DNA of 64,000 nucleotides from Streptomyces bacillaris (GCF_003268675.1 NZ_CP029378.1:6696001-6760000); one strand, 5' to 3'; positions 42,363-50,874 are shown, counted from the first letter of the stretch. Notes: generated from the sequence alone by a model not told the origin. Translations and numbers: made by a program.

Positions 42363-42505
42363 CACTGGCACGGGCCGCCCCCCCGGCCCGTAACGCACAT
42401 CACCCCACCTCACCCGGCGCCTCTACCGGCCTCCGCCCCACCTGCGGCGTACGCTCGACCGGTGACCGGCGGCAGGGCCGGGCCCGACCGACGCCGGGGG
42501 AACTG

Positions 42506-43849
42506 TTGCGTACCACCTCGCCCTCGACCTCAGACGACCGCGAACCCCCGTCCCCCGGACCGACCGCTCCCGGGGCAGCGGCCCCGGAGCCCCCGGCCCC
42601 TGCTCCGTCGCCCTCCGACGGCCCGGCCCGTGAGCCCGTGTCCGCCGAACCGCCCGCCCTCGGCCTCGCCCTCCCGCCTCCGGCCCCTGAGCCCTTGGCC
42701 CCGGCGGTGTCCGAGCCACCAGCCCCGCACTCGCCGCTCCCGCACCCTCCGGTCCCGGAGCCGCAGGTCCGGCGCTCATCGGCTACGGACCCCTCGGTCC
42801 CGCACCCGCCGACCCCCGCCCACGCTCCGGCTCCAGCAGCCCCCACGCCTGCCCCATCTCCACCCCCAACCCCCGCCCCCGTCATCCACGAGCTGGGCGT
42901 CCTCGCGCACCGTCTCCACCACCCGCACGGCGCCTCAGGCAGCACCCCCTGCGCCTGCGAGTCGCCGCAGCTTCTGGCGGACCGGGCGGACGGCACCGTC
43001 GTCCGCAGCGGCCCGGTCGTCGCCAAGGCGCATGCCGCCGACAGCGACCGCGAGGCCCTGGCGGCCCGGCTCGCCCTGGCCGCCGCGCCGCAGCTGACCG
43101 GCATCCTCCTCGCGCCGCTCGCCGCACCCGGCCCGGCCGGTACGGCGGAGACCCCCTCCCGGCCCGTCACCTTCTGGCCGTACGGAGCCCCCGTCGACCC
43201 CAAGGCCCCGCACGCCGCCCCCTGGGCCGAGGCCGCGGTCCTCCTCGCCCGCCTCCACCGGACCGTCCCGTCCCTGCCGGCCCCGCTCCCGCCGATGCGC
43301 GGCCCGGTCAAGGCGGCCCGGGCGGTCGCGCGGATGAACGCCGCGCTGCCCGGGGGCGGCGCGACCCTCCCCGTACGGGCCGCGTGGCGTGCCCTGCCGG
43401 GGTGGGCCCGGGGCGAGGCCGCGCCCCCTGCCCGGCGGGCGTGCTTCCTCTGTCACGGGGACCTGCACCTCGGGCAGCTCGTCCGCCACCCCGCCCCGGA
43501 CGGGCCCTGGCTGCTCATCGACGTGGACGACGCGGGGTGGGGCGACCCGGCCTGGGACCTGGCCCGGCCCGCCGCCTGGTACGCGGCCGGGGTGCTGGCC
43601 CCCGAGGACTGGCTGCTGTTCCTGGAGGCCTACCGGTCCGCCGGGGGACCCGCGGTGCCCGCCGAGGGGGACCCCTGGCCGCAACTGGACGTCCCCGCCC
43701 GCGCGCTGACGGTCCAGACGGCGGCCGTCGCCCTCGCCAAGTGCGCCGCGGAGGGGCGGGAGCCGGACGAGATGGAGCAGCTGATGATCGATTCCTGTGC
43801 CCGAATCGCTACGTTCCCGCCCGAGTTGGCGGCCGGGTCCGCGTCGTAG
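42506..43849 (+). CDS. APH/choline-kinase-fold phosphotransferase with Pro-rich N-terminus
   Basis: The 447-residue protein starts with about 125 residues rich in Pro and Ala (probably disordered). The kinase part follows, with RPVTFWPYGAPVDP and the catalytic loop ACFLCHGDLHLGQLVRH. The metal-binding LIDVDDAGWGDPAWDLARPAAWY is also present, as in aminoglycoside phosphotransferases and related small-molecule kinases. The TTG start at 42506 is uncertain. Substrate unknown; resistance is not implied because many APH-fold kinases act on sugars or choline. It is followed by a small zinc-ribbon gene 66 bp downstream. Confidence 0.82.
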   Translation: MRTTSPSTSDDREPPSPGPTAPGAAAPEPPAPAPSPSDGPAREPVSAEPPALGLALPPPAPEPLAPAVSEPPAPHSPLPHPPVPEPQVRRSSATDPSVPHPPTPAHAPAPAAPTPAPSPPPTPAPVIHELGVLAHRLHHPHGASGSTPCACESPQLLADRADGTVVRSGPVVAKAHAADSDREALAARLALAAAPQLTGILLAPLAAPGPAGTAETPSRPVTFWPYGAPVDPKAPHAAPWAEAAVLLARLHRTVPSLPAPLPPMRGPVKAARAVARMNAALPGGGATLPVRAAWRALPGWARGEAAPPARRACFLCHGDLHLGQLVRHPAPDGPWLLIDVDDAGWGDPAWDLARPAAWYAAGVLAPEDWLLFLEAYRSAGGPAVPAEGDPWPQLDVPARALTVQTAAVALAKCAAEGREPDEMEQLMIDSCARIATFPPELAAGSAS

Positions 43850-43915
43850 GCTGAACCGACCGCGGCCGGACAGGCATTCCGGCGGCGGCACGACGAGGGC
43901 GAGGAGCCGAGCCGA

Positions 43916-44224
43916 ATGATGCAGTGCCCCAAGTGTCACGCGCAGATGCACACGTACAACCGCAACGGCGTCCAGATCGAGCAGTGCAGCGGCTGCCGGG
44001 GGATATTCCTCGACTACGGCGAGCTGGAGTCGCTGACCCGCCTGGAGTCGCAGTGGGCCCAGCAGGCCCCGCCCCCGCCGCCCGCCCCGCAGCAGCCCTA
44101 CCCGCAGGCGGCCCCTCCCGTCCACGGCCCCGCCTGGGGCGCCCCGCAGCACGGTGCCGGCTACGGCGGGCACTACGGCCACCGCCGCCAGAAGGGCTTC
44201 GGCCGGATGCTCTTCTCGTCCTGA
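43916..44224 (+). CDS. TFIIB-type zinc-ribbon protein
   Basis: A 102-residue protein with a compact zinc ribbon MMQCPKCHAQM ... IEQCSGCRGIFLDYGELESL (Cys4, Cys7, Cys24, Cys27), the zf-TFIIB type widely found in bacteria. The rest is Pro/Gln/Ala/Gly-rich and ends in RRQKGFGRMLFSS. ATG 43916 or 43919; GCGAGGAGCCGAGCCGA precedes it. Role unknown. Confidence 0.85.
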   Translation: MMQCPKCHAQMHTYNRNGVQIEQCSGCRGIFLDYGELESLTRLESQWAQQAPPPPPAPQQPYPQAAPPVHGPAWGAPQHGAGYGGHYGHRRQKGFGRMLFSS

Positions 44225-44242
44225 CGGCCACCGCACGACGGA

Positions 44243-44276
44243 AGAACCCCCGGTCATGGAGACGACCGGGGGTTCT
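44243..44276 (+). terminator. Terminator before the tRNA cluster
   Basis: 13-bp stem AGAACCCCCGGTC / GACCGGGGGTTCT, loop ATGGAGAC. It lies between the zinc-ribbon gene and the opposite-strand tRNA cluster and can stop both. Confidence 0.85.
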
Positions 44277-44282
44277 CGGTGG

Positions 44283-44354
44283 TGCGCGATACTGGGATTG
44301 AACCAGTGACCTCTTCCGTGTCAGGGAAGCGCTCTCCCGCTGAGCTAATCGCGC
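44283..44354 (-). tRNA. tRNA-Val (anticodon GAC)
   Basis: 72 nt cloverleaf: acceptor GCGCGAT/ATCGCGC, D arm TTAGCTCAGCGGGAGAGC, anticodon stem CTTCC/GGAAG with loop CTGACAC (anticodon GAC), T arm with GGTTCAATCC. Bases 44280-44282 encode CCA at the 3' end. Confidence 0.95.
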
Positions 44355-44387
44355 AGGATAACCGTGCGTGTGCCGCTGTGTACTACG

Positions 44388-44459
44388 TGCGCGATACTGG
44401 GATTGAACCAGTGACCTCTTCCGTGTCAGGGAAGCGCTCTCCCGCTGAGCTAATCGCGC
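44388..44459 (-). tRNA. tRNA-Val (anticodon GAC), second copy
   Basis: The mature 72-nt sequence is identical to the first copy. No CCA is encoded. Confidence 0.95.
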
Positions 44460-44496
44460 GGGTGATCCTTACGGACCGGTGATCCTTGCGGATCAG

Positions 44497-44568
44497 TGGA
44501 CGATACTGGGATTGAACCAGTGACCTCTTCCGTGTCAGGGAAGCGCTCTCCCGCTGAGCTAATCGTCC
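44497..44568 (-). tRNA. tRNA-Val (anticodon GAC), third copy
   Basis: Same body and anticodon as the two other copies but with acceptor GGACGAT/ATCGTCC instead of GCGCGAT/ATCGCGC. No CCA encoded. Confidence 0.94.
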
Positions 44569-44572
44569 TTGG

Positions 44573-44643
44573 AGGTGGAGACGGGATTTGAACCCGTGTA
44601 GACGGCTTTGCAGGCCGTTGCCTCGCCTCTCGGCCACTCCACC
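44573..44643 (-). tRNA. tRNA-Cys (anticodon GCA)
   Basis: 71 nt, acceptor GGTGGAG/CTCCACC, anticodon loop CTGCAAA (GCA), T loop GGTTCAAATCC. CCA is encoded (44570-44572). It is part of the Gly-Cys-Val-Val-Val transcript order on the minus strand. Confidence 0.95.
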
Positions 44644-44680
44644 AGGGATGGGGGTTCGGGAAGACCCCCCACCTTCTGCG

Positions 44681-44753
44681 AGCGGACGACCAGGTTCGAA
44701 CTGGCGACCTCAACCTTGGCAAGGTTGCGCTCTACCAACTGAGCTACGTCCGC
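44681..44753 (-). tRNA. tRNA-Gly (anticodon GCC)
   Basis: 73 nt, acceptor GCGGACG/CGTCCGC, anticodon stem CAACC/GGTTG, loop TTGCCAA (GCC). No CCA encoded. First in the cluster; its promoter must lie in 44754-44919, shared with the divergent chorismate-binding gene. Confidence 0.95.
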
Positions 44754-44906
44754 TTGTCTTTCCCGTTCCGCTTGCGCGTCCCGGCGACGTGTTGAACTCT
44801 AGCGGATTCCCGGGCCAGTACAAAAACGCGTTTGCGCAGATGGTCGCCGTACCGCCGCCGTCCGCCGCCGTGCCTTCGCCCCGACGCAGGTCACCGTGGG
44901 CGGTTC

Positions 44907-44912
44907 TAGACT
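44907..44912 (+). promoter_or_regulatory. -10 box of a leaderless promoter
   Basis: TAGACT, seven bases before the GTG at 44920; no ribosome site between them. Confidence 0.55.
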
Positions 44913-44919
44913 CAGCAGA

Positions 44920-45996
44920 GTGTTCCCCCTCGCTCCCATGGCCCGCTTCGGCGGCCTCGTCGCCTCCGGTCTCCAGGACGTGACCAACGATCCCGCCGCC
45001 CTCGACTCGTCCGGCTTCTGGGCGGTCTGCGCGGATTTCGAGGGCCGTACGGTCTGCGCCCGCTTCTCCTCCGTACGCAGGGAGGAGGTGCCCGCCCCCG
45101 TGCCCGGAGCCTGGCGCGGGCCCGGTGCCGGGGAGTGGACGACCTCGCTGGACCGTGACGCCTACACGGCGGGCGTACGGCGGATCCGTGAACACATCGC
45201 GGCGGGCGAGGTCTACCAGGCCAACCTCTGCCGGGTCCTCTCCGCCCCGCTGCCCGAGGCCGAGCCCGGCCGGGCCGACGTGGACGCCCTGACCGCCCTG
45301 CTCGCGCGCGGCAACCCGGCACCGTACGCAGGAACGATCCGCCTCCCCGGCCACGGGGTGGAGGTCGCCACCGCGTCCCCCGAGCTGTTCCTGCGCCGGG
45401 ACGGGCGGACCGTCGAGTCCGGGCCGATCAAGGGGACCGGGCGCACCGAGGCGGACCTGCTGGAGAAGGACCACGCCGAGAACGTGATGATCGTGGACCT
45501 GGTCCGCAACGACCTGGGCCGGGTCTGCGCCACCGGCAGCGTCACCGTCCCCGACCTCTGCGTGGTCGAGAAGCACCCGGGCCTCGTCCACCTCGTCTCC
45601 ACCGTGCGCGGCGAGCTGGCCGAGGGCGCGGGGTGGCCGGAGCTGCTGGCGGCGGCCTTCCCGCCCGGCTCCGTCACCGGGGCGCCGAAGTCCAGCGCGC
45701 TGCGGATCATCGAGGAACTGGAGCGGTCCCCGCGCGGGCCGTACTGCGGGGCGGTCGGCTGGGTCGACGCCGACCGGGGGACGGCCTCCCTGGCGGTGGG
45801 CATAAGGACCTTCTGGATCGACCGGACCGGCCCCGGGCCCCTTCTGCGGTTCGGGACGGGGGCCGGGATCACCTGGGGCTCGGACCCGGAGCGGGAGTGG
45901 GACGAGACCGAACTGAAGGCGTCGCGGCTGCTGGCTGTAGCGTCGGGCACGTTCGAGCAGACAGGGTTCGGGCAGACAGGAAGGACCACGTCATGA
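44920..45996 (+). CDS. pabB: Chorismate-binding enzyme (aminodeoxychorismate synthase component I)
   Basis: The 358-residue enzyme converts chorismate to 4-amino-4-deoxychorismate. Its motifs are ESGPIKGTGRT, ENVMIVDLVRNDLGRV, PGSVTGAPKSSALRIIEELE and RGPYCGAVGW. The protein is shorter than TrpE and lacks the glutaminase, so an amidotransferase (PabA/TrpG) must come from elsewhere. It overlaps pabC by 4 bp, which is the best reason for a folate rather than tryptophan role. GTG at 44920 starts a likely leaderless mRNA; an inner ATG at 44938 is an alternative. Confidence 0.88.
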   Translation: MFPLAPMARFGGLVASGLQDVTNDPAALDSSGFWAVCADFEGRTVCARFSSVRREEVPAPVPGAWRGPGAGEWTTSLDRDAYTAGVRRIREHIAAGEVYQANLCRVLSAPLPEAEPGRADVDALTALLARGNPAPYAGTIRLPGHGVEVATASPELFLRRDGRTVESGPIKGTGRTEADLLEKDHAENVMIVDLVRNDLGRVCATGSVTVPDLCVVEKHPGLVHLVSTVRGELAEGAGWPELLAAAFPPGSVTGAPKSSALRIIEELERSPRGPYCGAVGWVDADRGTASLAVGIRTFWIDRTGPGPLLRFGTGAGITWGSDPEREWDETELKASRLLAVASGTFEQTGFGQTGRTTS

Positions 45997-46814
45997 GGAT
46001 TTGGGTCAACGGCGGACTGCGGGACGCCGACGACGCCCGGCTGTCGGTGCTCGACCACGGGCTGACCGTGGGCGACGGCATCTTCGAGACGGTCCGCACC
46101 GCCGAGGGCAGGCCCTTCGCGCTCACCCGCCACCTCGACCGGCTCACCCGCTCCGCGCGCGGCCTGGGTCTGCCCGACCCGGACCTGGACGAGATCCGCC
46201 GGGCCGTGGCGGCGGTCGTCGACGCCAACCCCGTCCCCCTGGGACGGCTGCGGATCACCTACACCGGCGGTCTCTCCCCGCTCGGTTCCGATCGGGGCAC
46301 CGCCGGGCCCAGCCTCGTCGTCGCGCTGGACGGGGTGAGCCGCCGCCCGGACACCACCGCGGTGATCACGGTCCCCTGGACCCGTAACGAACGCGGCGCG
46401 CTCACCGGGCTCAAGACCACCTCGTACGCGGAGAACGTCGTCGCCCTCGCCCGGGCCCGCGAGCGGGGCGCCTCCGAGGCGCTCTTCCCGAACACGGCCG
46501 GCCGGCTCTGCGAGGGGACCGGGTCCAACGTGTTCGTCGTGCTGGACGGCCGCATCCACACCCCGCCGGTCGCCTCCGGGTGCCTCGCCGGGATCACCCG
46601 CGCCCTGACCGTGGAGTGGACCGGCGCCGAGGAGAGCGACCTGCCCATGGAGGTGCTGGCCGAGGCCGACGAGATCTTCCTGACCTCCACGCTCCGCGAC
46701 ATCCAGGCCGTGCATCGCGTGGACGACCGGGAGCTGGCGCCGGAGCCGGGTCCGGTGACGGCGAAGGCCATGCGGATCTTCGACGAGCGGGCCGGGAGCG
46801 ACCTCGATCCGTAA
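45993..46814 (+). CDS. pabC: Aminodeoxychorismate lyase (class IV aminotransferase)
   Basis: The 273-residue PLP enzyme removes pyruvate from aminodeoxychorismate to give 4-aminobenzoate. The Schiff-base lysine is in LTGLKTTSYAENVVALARA; DHGLTVGDGIFETVR and the late NVFVVLDGRIHTPPVASGCLAGITR complete the fold-type IV pattern. ATG at 45993 overlaps the pabB stop, so translation is coupled. D-amino-acid or branched-chain transaminases look similar; the operon decides. Confidence 0.87.
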   Translation: MRIWVNGGLRDADDARLSVLDHGLTVGDGIFETVRTAEGRPFALTRHLDRLTRSARGLGLPDPDLDEIRRAVAAVVDANPVPLGRLRITYTGGLSPLGSDRGTAGPSLVVALDGVSRRPDTTAVITVPWTRNERGALTGLKTTSYAENVVALARARERGASEALFPNTAGRLCEGTGSNVFVVLDGRIHTPPVASGCLAGITRALTVEWTGAEESDLPMEVLAEADEIFLTSTLRDIQAVHRVDDRELAPEPGPVTAKAMRIFDERAGSDLDP

Positions 46815-46936
46815 GCCCGCCTCGGCCCGTGGACCCTGGCCTGTGAGCCCTGGTGGGTGGGCCCGGCTGGTAAGCCCTTTCCGGTCGGGCCGGAAAAGCG
46901 CGTGACGTGTGCCCGTCCAGGGGATACAAACCCTTG

Positions 46937-47773
46937 ATGACCACGACACTCCGGCCGTCCGGGCCGCTTCAGCAAGGCGCCGCCGGGGCGCGGGCGCGCA
47001 GCTACGACGTCTGCGACAACGGCCTGTCCGTCGGCGCCGTATCGATCAGCACGGACGACGCGTTCGGCGCCTCGGCCGGGGTGGTGCGCTCCCTGAGCGT
47101 CGACGAGGCGCGCCGCCGACGCGGCCGGGGCACCATCGCCGTGCTCGCGGCCGAGGAGGTGCTGCGGGGGTGGGGCTGCACCCATGTGCGGGCCGAGATC
47201 CCGGCCGAGAACGAGCCCGCCCGACGTCTTGCGGCCGCCCTCGGCTACACCGAACGCAGCCGCAACATGGTCAAGGCCCTCGGCCCGGAGAGTGTCCCGC
47301 TCCCCGAAGGGCTCAGCTCGCGCCCGATGAGCGAGCGTGAGTACGCGGAGTGGCTGGGCGAGGCGGTGCGCTCGTACGCACAGGAATGGGTTGACCGCGG
47401 CGTACCGCCCGAGCACGCCCGGCTCAAGTCCGAGGCCGACCACGCGGGGAACCTCCCGGACGGGCTCGCCACGGAGAACGTACGGTTCCGGGTGCTCGTC
47501 CACGGGGGCGCGGTGGTCGGCCATCTCTGGCTTGCCCTGCGGGAGCTGGAGCCGGGCCGGACCGCCGGGTTCGTCTTCGACGTCGAGGTGCGCGAGGAGC
47601 ACCGGGGCCGCGGCTTCGGGCGGGCCCTGATGCTCCTGGCCGAGGACGAGACCCGCTCCTGGGGCCACGACCGCCTCGGCCTGCACGTCTTCGCCGCCAA
47701 CACCCCCGCGCTGCGCCTGTACGAGTCCCTCGGCTACGCGACGACGCGGTACAACCTGGCGAAGGCGCTGTAG
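46937..47773 (+). CDS. Tandem GNAT acetyltransferase
   Basis: A 278-residue protein with two GNAT repeats. The N-terminal half has RSLSVDEARRRRGRGTIAVLAAEEVL and a degenerate acetyl-CoA loop. The C-terminal half has the clear FDVEVREEHRGRGFGRALMLLAEDE and TPALRLYESLGYATTR. Duplicated GNATs of this length include mycothiol synthase-like proteins, but no adjacent mycothiol gene supports that. ATG 46937 is selected after a poor ribosome site. Function open. Confidence 0.8.
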   Translation: MTTTLRPSGPLQQGAAGARARSYDVCDNGLSVGAVSISTDDAFGASAGVVRSLSVDEARRRRGRGTIAVLAAEEVLRGWGCTHVRAEIPAENEPARRLAAALGYTERSRNMVKALGPESVPLPEGLSSRPMSEREYAEWLGEAVRSYAQEWVDRGVPPEHARLKSEADHAGNLPDGLATENVRFRVLVHGGAVVGHLWLALRELEPGRTAGFVFDVEVREEHRGRGFGRALMLLAEDETRSWGHDRLGLHVFAANTPALRLYESLGYATTRYNLAKAL

Positions 47774-47909
47774 CCGGTACGGCGGGAAAGCGGTCGCACG
47801 GCGTACGGCGGGGAGGCTGTGGCCGGGAGGGCGGCGGTTCGGCGCGGAGCCGGGCGGCGGGGTACGGCGGGGGTGGAGGCGGTAGGGCGCGGAGCCGGGG
47901 CGTCAGGCG

Positions 47910-48425
47910 TCAGCCCTGGGCGGCCAGCAGCCGGTCGACGATCTCCTCGATCCGCCCGCGCAGCCCTTCCTGGCTCTTGCCGCCGTCCAGCCGCTCGTCA
48001 CCGACCACATAGGTGGGCGTGCCGGTGACCCCGATCGCCTTGCCCTCGGCCTGGTCGGCGTCGACGATCAGCAGATGGCGGCCGTCGACGAGCGCGGTGT
48101 CGAACTCCTCCGCGTCCAGGCCCAGCTCACGCGCCACGTCGAGCAGCACCGGCTCGCCGCCCTTGCCGAGGTCCTCGGTCCTGGCGAGCAGCGCCTCGAC
48201 GTACGGCCAGTCCTGCCCCTGGGCGGCGGCCTCCTCGGCGGCCTGCGCCGCGGCGTACGCGTACTTGTGCTTCTCCAGCGGGAAGTGCCGCAGCCGGATC
48301 TCGACACGGTCGCCGTACCGGGCGCGCAGGGCACGTACGTCACCGAGAGCCCGGTGGCAGTCGGGGCATTCGAGATCGCACCAGACGTCGAGGACGACCG
48401 GTGCCGCAGGGGTGGAATCGCTCAT
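47910..48425 (-). CDS. DsbA-like thioredoxin-fold protein
   Basis: The 171-residue cytoplasmic protein (no signal peptide) has the thioredoxin-fold VVLDVWCDLECPDCHRAL, with Cys20-Pro-Asp-Cys23 and an additional Cys16, and the cis-Pro segment GTPTYVVGDERL. This matches the DsbA/FrnE group, which reduces, oxidises or isomerises disulfides. The intergenic DNA 47774-47909 between it and the GNAT gene has repeated GTACGGCGG and GCGCGGAGCCGGG motifs but no gene. Confidence 0.83.
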   Translation of the reverse strand: MSDSTPAAPVVLDVWCDLECPDCHRALGDVRALRARYGDRVEIRLRHFPLEKHKYAYAAAQAAEEAAAQGQDWPYVEALLARTEDLGKGGEPVLLDVARELGLDAEEFDTALVDGRHLLIVDADQAEGKAIGVTGTPTYVVGDERLDGGKSQEGLRGRIEEIVDRLLAAQG

Positions 48426-48607
48426 GCGACCAGTCTTTCAGGCCGAGCGGACAGCTCCCAATCCGCACCCGGGGCCGGTCGCCGTGACCGGCACCTGCGG
48501 AGGAGTCCGGCCCTGAAATCTCCCTGAAGTGGACCGGCGCCGTGGCCCCGACGCCGGTCGTCGGTGCAGGATGGAAGGGACGTTTCCCCGCGCGGCTGGA
48601 GGCCCCG

Positions 48608-49084
48608 ATGCTTGCCGAGACCATCTGTTCCGCGGCGTCGGCGGCAGGCCTGGGCATCGCCGCGATCACCGCCTACCGCAAGCGATTCCTCACCGCGACC
48701 AGGATCGCCGCCTACTCCCTCGTACCGCTCGGGCTGGTGCTGACCGGTGTCGTCGAGTGGGTCTCGGGCATCGCGTTCAAGCCGAGCGTCTGGATCGGCT
48801 TCGGCGTGCTCGGCCTCTCCTGGCTGCTCTTCATGACCACCCGGGCGATCGAGCGCCGCAGCGGTACCACCCGCGCGGAGCGCAAGGCCGCGCGGGCCGC
48901 CGAGCGCAACGAGGCCGTCGCCCCGGGCGCCTCCACGCCCTCGCTCGGTGCGGGCTCCTCCGCCGGCCAGGCCCGGCCGGCGGCCGGGGGAGCGGCGGCG
49001 AAGCCGAAGAAGAAGCAGGAGGCCGCGGCTCCCGCCGACGACTTCAGCGACATCGAGGCGATCCTCAAGAAGCACGGCATCTGA
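48608..49084 (+). CDS. Conserved Streptomyces membrane protein
   Basis: A 158-residue protein with three hydrophobic segments in the first 85 residues (IAAYSLVPLGLVLTGVVEW, WIGFGVLGLSWLLFMTT). A charged tail follows, rich in Ala, Lys and Gly, ending DDFSDIEAILKKHGI. Members are sometimes annotated as cellulose synthase in databases; nothing in the sequence supports that. ATG 48608 follows GCTGGAGGCCCC. The tail with SDIEAILKKHGI may contact a cytosolic partner (inference). Confidence 0.75.
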   Translation: MLAETICSAASAAGLGIAAITAYRKRFLTATRIAAYSLVPLGLVLTGVVEWVSGIAFKPSVWIGFGVLGLSWLLFMTTRAIERRSGTTRAERKAARAAERNEAVAPGASTPSLGAGSSAGQARPAAGGAAAKPKKKQEAAAPADDFSDIEAILKKHGI

Positions 49085-49247
49085 AACACGGCATCTGAAG
49101 CACGCCGTTTCCGCGGCCGACGCCCGAATGCCTGACGGCATCTCGGACGCCGGAGCGAATCCTGAGCACCACGGGACGGTGAACTCCCGGGGAAATGGGG
49201 CAGGTTGATCGCCAACCGGGTCCCGAGTGCGTCATGATCGCCCCGAA

Positions 49248-49412
49248 ATGGTGGACACATCCCGGGGCGAAGTCCCCGCACCCCCTGCCGACCCTGCCGA
49301 AGAGCCCCGTGGCTGCCTCTTCGCGCTCTCCCAGCCACCCCTGATGATCTTCCTCACGGTGATCGGGAGCCTGCTGCTGATGGCGGCGCTGCACGACCTC
49401 TTCCTGTTATGA
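49248..49412 (+). CDS. Small single-TM membrane protein
   Basis: A 54-residue protein with a Pro/Glu-rich cytosolic N-terminus and one hydrophobic helix (LMIFLTVIGSLLLMAALHDLF). It resembles short tail-anchored proteins found next to CGNR regulators in Streptomyces (recalled, not searched). It overlaps the end of the convergent CGNR gene by 6 bp. Small size lowers certainty. Confidence 0.6.
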   Translation: MVDTSRGEVPAPPADPAEEPRGCLFALSQPPLMIFLTVIGSLLLMAALHDLFLL

Positions 49413-50003
49413 ACCGGCCTCCCGGCGGCGCGCCCGGTAGGCGGCGACATGGAGCCGGTTGCCGCAGGTGCGGCTGGAGCAGTAGCGCCGGGAGCGGTTG
49501 CGCGAGAGATCGACGAAGGCGCGGCCGCAGCCGGGCGCCTCGCACCGCCGCAGCCGCTCCTGCTCACCGGCCACGATGATGAAGGCCAGGGCCATGCCGC
49601 AGTCGGCCGCGAGGTGGTCGGCGAGCGAGGCGTCCGGTGCGAAGTAGTGCACATGCCAGTCGTAGCCGTCGTGGTCGGTGAGCTGGGGCGTGGTCCCGGC
49701 CGCGGCGACGAGCCGGTTGACCAGATCGGCGGCGGTACGGGCGTCGGGCGCTGCGAAGACCTCCGCGAACCGGCTCCGGACGTCCCGTACGGCTCCGAGG
49801 TCCTTCTCGCCCAGGGCGCCGACGCCGCTGATGTGGTGCTCCTCGGCGAAGGCGTACAGCGCCGCGACATCGTCGAGCCCGTCCTCCGGGCCGTCCACGA
49901 GTCCGTCCGTCGGGCCGTCCTCGGGCGGCTCGTTCTCCGGTGCGGTGTTCACCAGATCGACCACCGTGTCGAGGGCGATCCGGGTGTCGTGGGGGATCAG
50001 CAC
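49407..50003 (-). CDS. CGNR zinc-finger (ABATE domain) regulator
   Basis: The 198-residue protein has an N-terminal ABATE-type domain (LDTVVDLVNTAPENEPP, AFAEEHHISGVGALGEKDL). A C-terminal CGNR zinc finger follows: CEAPGCGRAFVDLSRNRSRRYCSSRTCGNRLHVAAYRARR, with four Cys. It is probably a DNA-binding stress regulator. GTG 50003 is preferred, with GGAGGCCAGGGAGCG upstream. Confidence 0.87.
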   Translation of the reverse strand: MLIPHDTRIALDTVVDLVNTAPENEPPEDGPTDGLVDGPEDGLDDVAALYAFAEEHHISGVGALGEKDLGAVRDVRSRFAEVFAAPDARTAADLVNRLVAAAGTTPQLTDHDGYDWHVHYFAPDASLADHLAADCGMALAFIIVAGEQERLRRCEAPGCGRAFVDLSRNRSRRYCSSRTCGNRLHVAAYRARRREAGS

Positions 50004-50160
50004 GCTTCGCTCCCTGGCCTCCGGCAGGCGGGCGCCTGCCGATGGCGGCTGACTCTACTGGCTTGCCCGCCCCCGTTCCCCGGCCCGGTGCGGCTCCGCG
50101 GGGGAGCGGGCGCCTCCATCAGACCCCGGGCGGCCCGGCGTGTCCCCCAGGGGGGCACAC

Positions 50161-50208
50161 GCCCAGGCGCCGTCGCCGCGGTGGGTTCCGCGGCGACGGC
50201 GCCTGGGC
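50161..50208 (-). terminator. Distal terminator of ssgB
   Basis: Perfect 21-bp stem (GCCCAGGCGCCGTCGCCGCGG and its complement) with loop TGGGTT, 70-117 bp after the ssgB stop on the minus strand. Confidence 0.85.
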
Positions 50209-50230
50209 CAGCCCTATGTGGTTGTCCGCG

Positions 50231-50261
50231 CGACGCCGTCTCCCCGAGTCGGACGGCGTCG
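50231..50261 (-). terminator. Proximal terminator of ssgB
   Basis: 10-bp stem CGACGCCGTC / GACGGCGTCG, 11-nt loop, about 17 bp after the ssgB stop. Two hairpins in tandem insulate ssgB from the CGNR gene. Confidence 0.75.
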
Positions 50262-50277
50262 GCAGCTCTCGGCCTGG

Positions 50278-50691
50278 CTAGCTCTCGGCCAGGATGTGGG
50301 AGAGTTCCGTGTCGAGGTCGAAGTGCCGGTGCTCGGTGCCGGGTGGAACCGCGGCGTCGGTCCTTTTCAGGAACGACTCCAGGGCTCGCGCCGGAGCCTC
50401 GAGCAGGGCTTCGCCCTCCGGGGAACTCAGTGCGATGCAGACGACGCCTTGGCCGTGACTCCGTGATGGCCAGACGCGGACGTCTCCGGTGCCGGTGGGC
50501 CGGTGCAGCCCCTCGGCAAGGAGGTCACGGGCGAAAACCCACTCGACCGTCTCCTCCGCTCCGGTGTGGAAGGTGGCGTGCACGGCATAGGGATCGGCCG
50601 TGTCATACCGCAGGCCCGCGGGAACAGGCAGTGAGGACTCGCTCGACACAACGAGGCGCAGGTGCAGCTCGCAGCTGACCGTGGTGTTCAT
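50278..50691 (-). CDS. ssgB: SsgB sporulation protein
   Basis: A 137-residue SsgA-like protein beginning MNTTVSCELHLRLVVSSESS and ending ELSHILAES. The sequence agrees almost residue for residue with the highly conserved SsgB of streptomycetes. SsgB marks future septum sites in aerial hyphae and recruits FtsZ. ATG 50691 is the conserved start; the longer frame upstream is not conserved-like. Its upstream region (50692-50881) is shared with the divergent PGPGW gene, so developmental promoters probably lie there. This gene is strong evidence for a Streptomyces-like organism. Confidence 0.97.
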   Translation of the reverse strand: MNTTVSCELHLRLVVSSESSLPVPAGLRYDTADPYAVHATFHTGAEETVEWVFARDLLAEGLHRPTGTGDVRVWPSRSHGQGVVCIALSSPEGEALLEAPARALESFLKRTDAAVPPGTEHRHFDLDTELSHILAES

Positions 50692-50868
50692 AAGCGCCAG
50701 GGCCTTTCGCTCAGTGTGCGCTCGGGGATTCGCACGTCGGCGAAATCGACATGCCACCTACGGTGGCGTTGTAAACCCCTCTGACCCATTTGTGATGCTT
50801 CGGGTCCCTCGCCCAGCGGTGTGTAACTTTGAGTCATGCGTCCATTCAAGTGAAGGTGACGGTTCGGG

Positions 50869-50874
50869 TAGGTT
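50869..50874 (+). promoter_or_regulatory. -10 box of a leaderless promoter
   Basis: TAGGTT, seven bases before the ATG at 50882, without a ribosome site. Confidence 0.5.

Noticed and set aside
41495..42403. A 302-residue minus-strand frame with 15-residue repeats
   Set aside because: It is generated by the 22-23-bp minisatellite, lacks a ribosome site, and overlaps a real small gene on the other strand.
44896..45996. Anthranilate synthase (TrpE)
   Set aside because: The gene is short and overlaps a class IV aminotransferase that acts as PabC, which fits aminobenzoate synthesis better than tryptophan.
47910..48425. Periplasmic DsbA
   Set aside because: There is no signal peptide or membrane anchor, so the thioredoxin-fold protein is more likely cytoplasmic.
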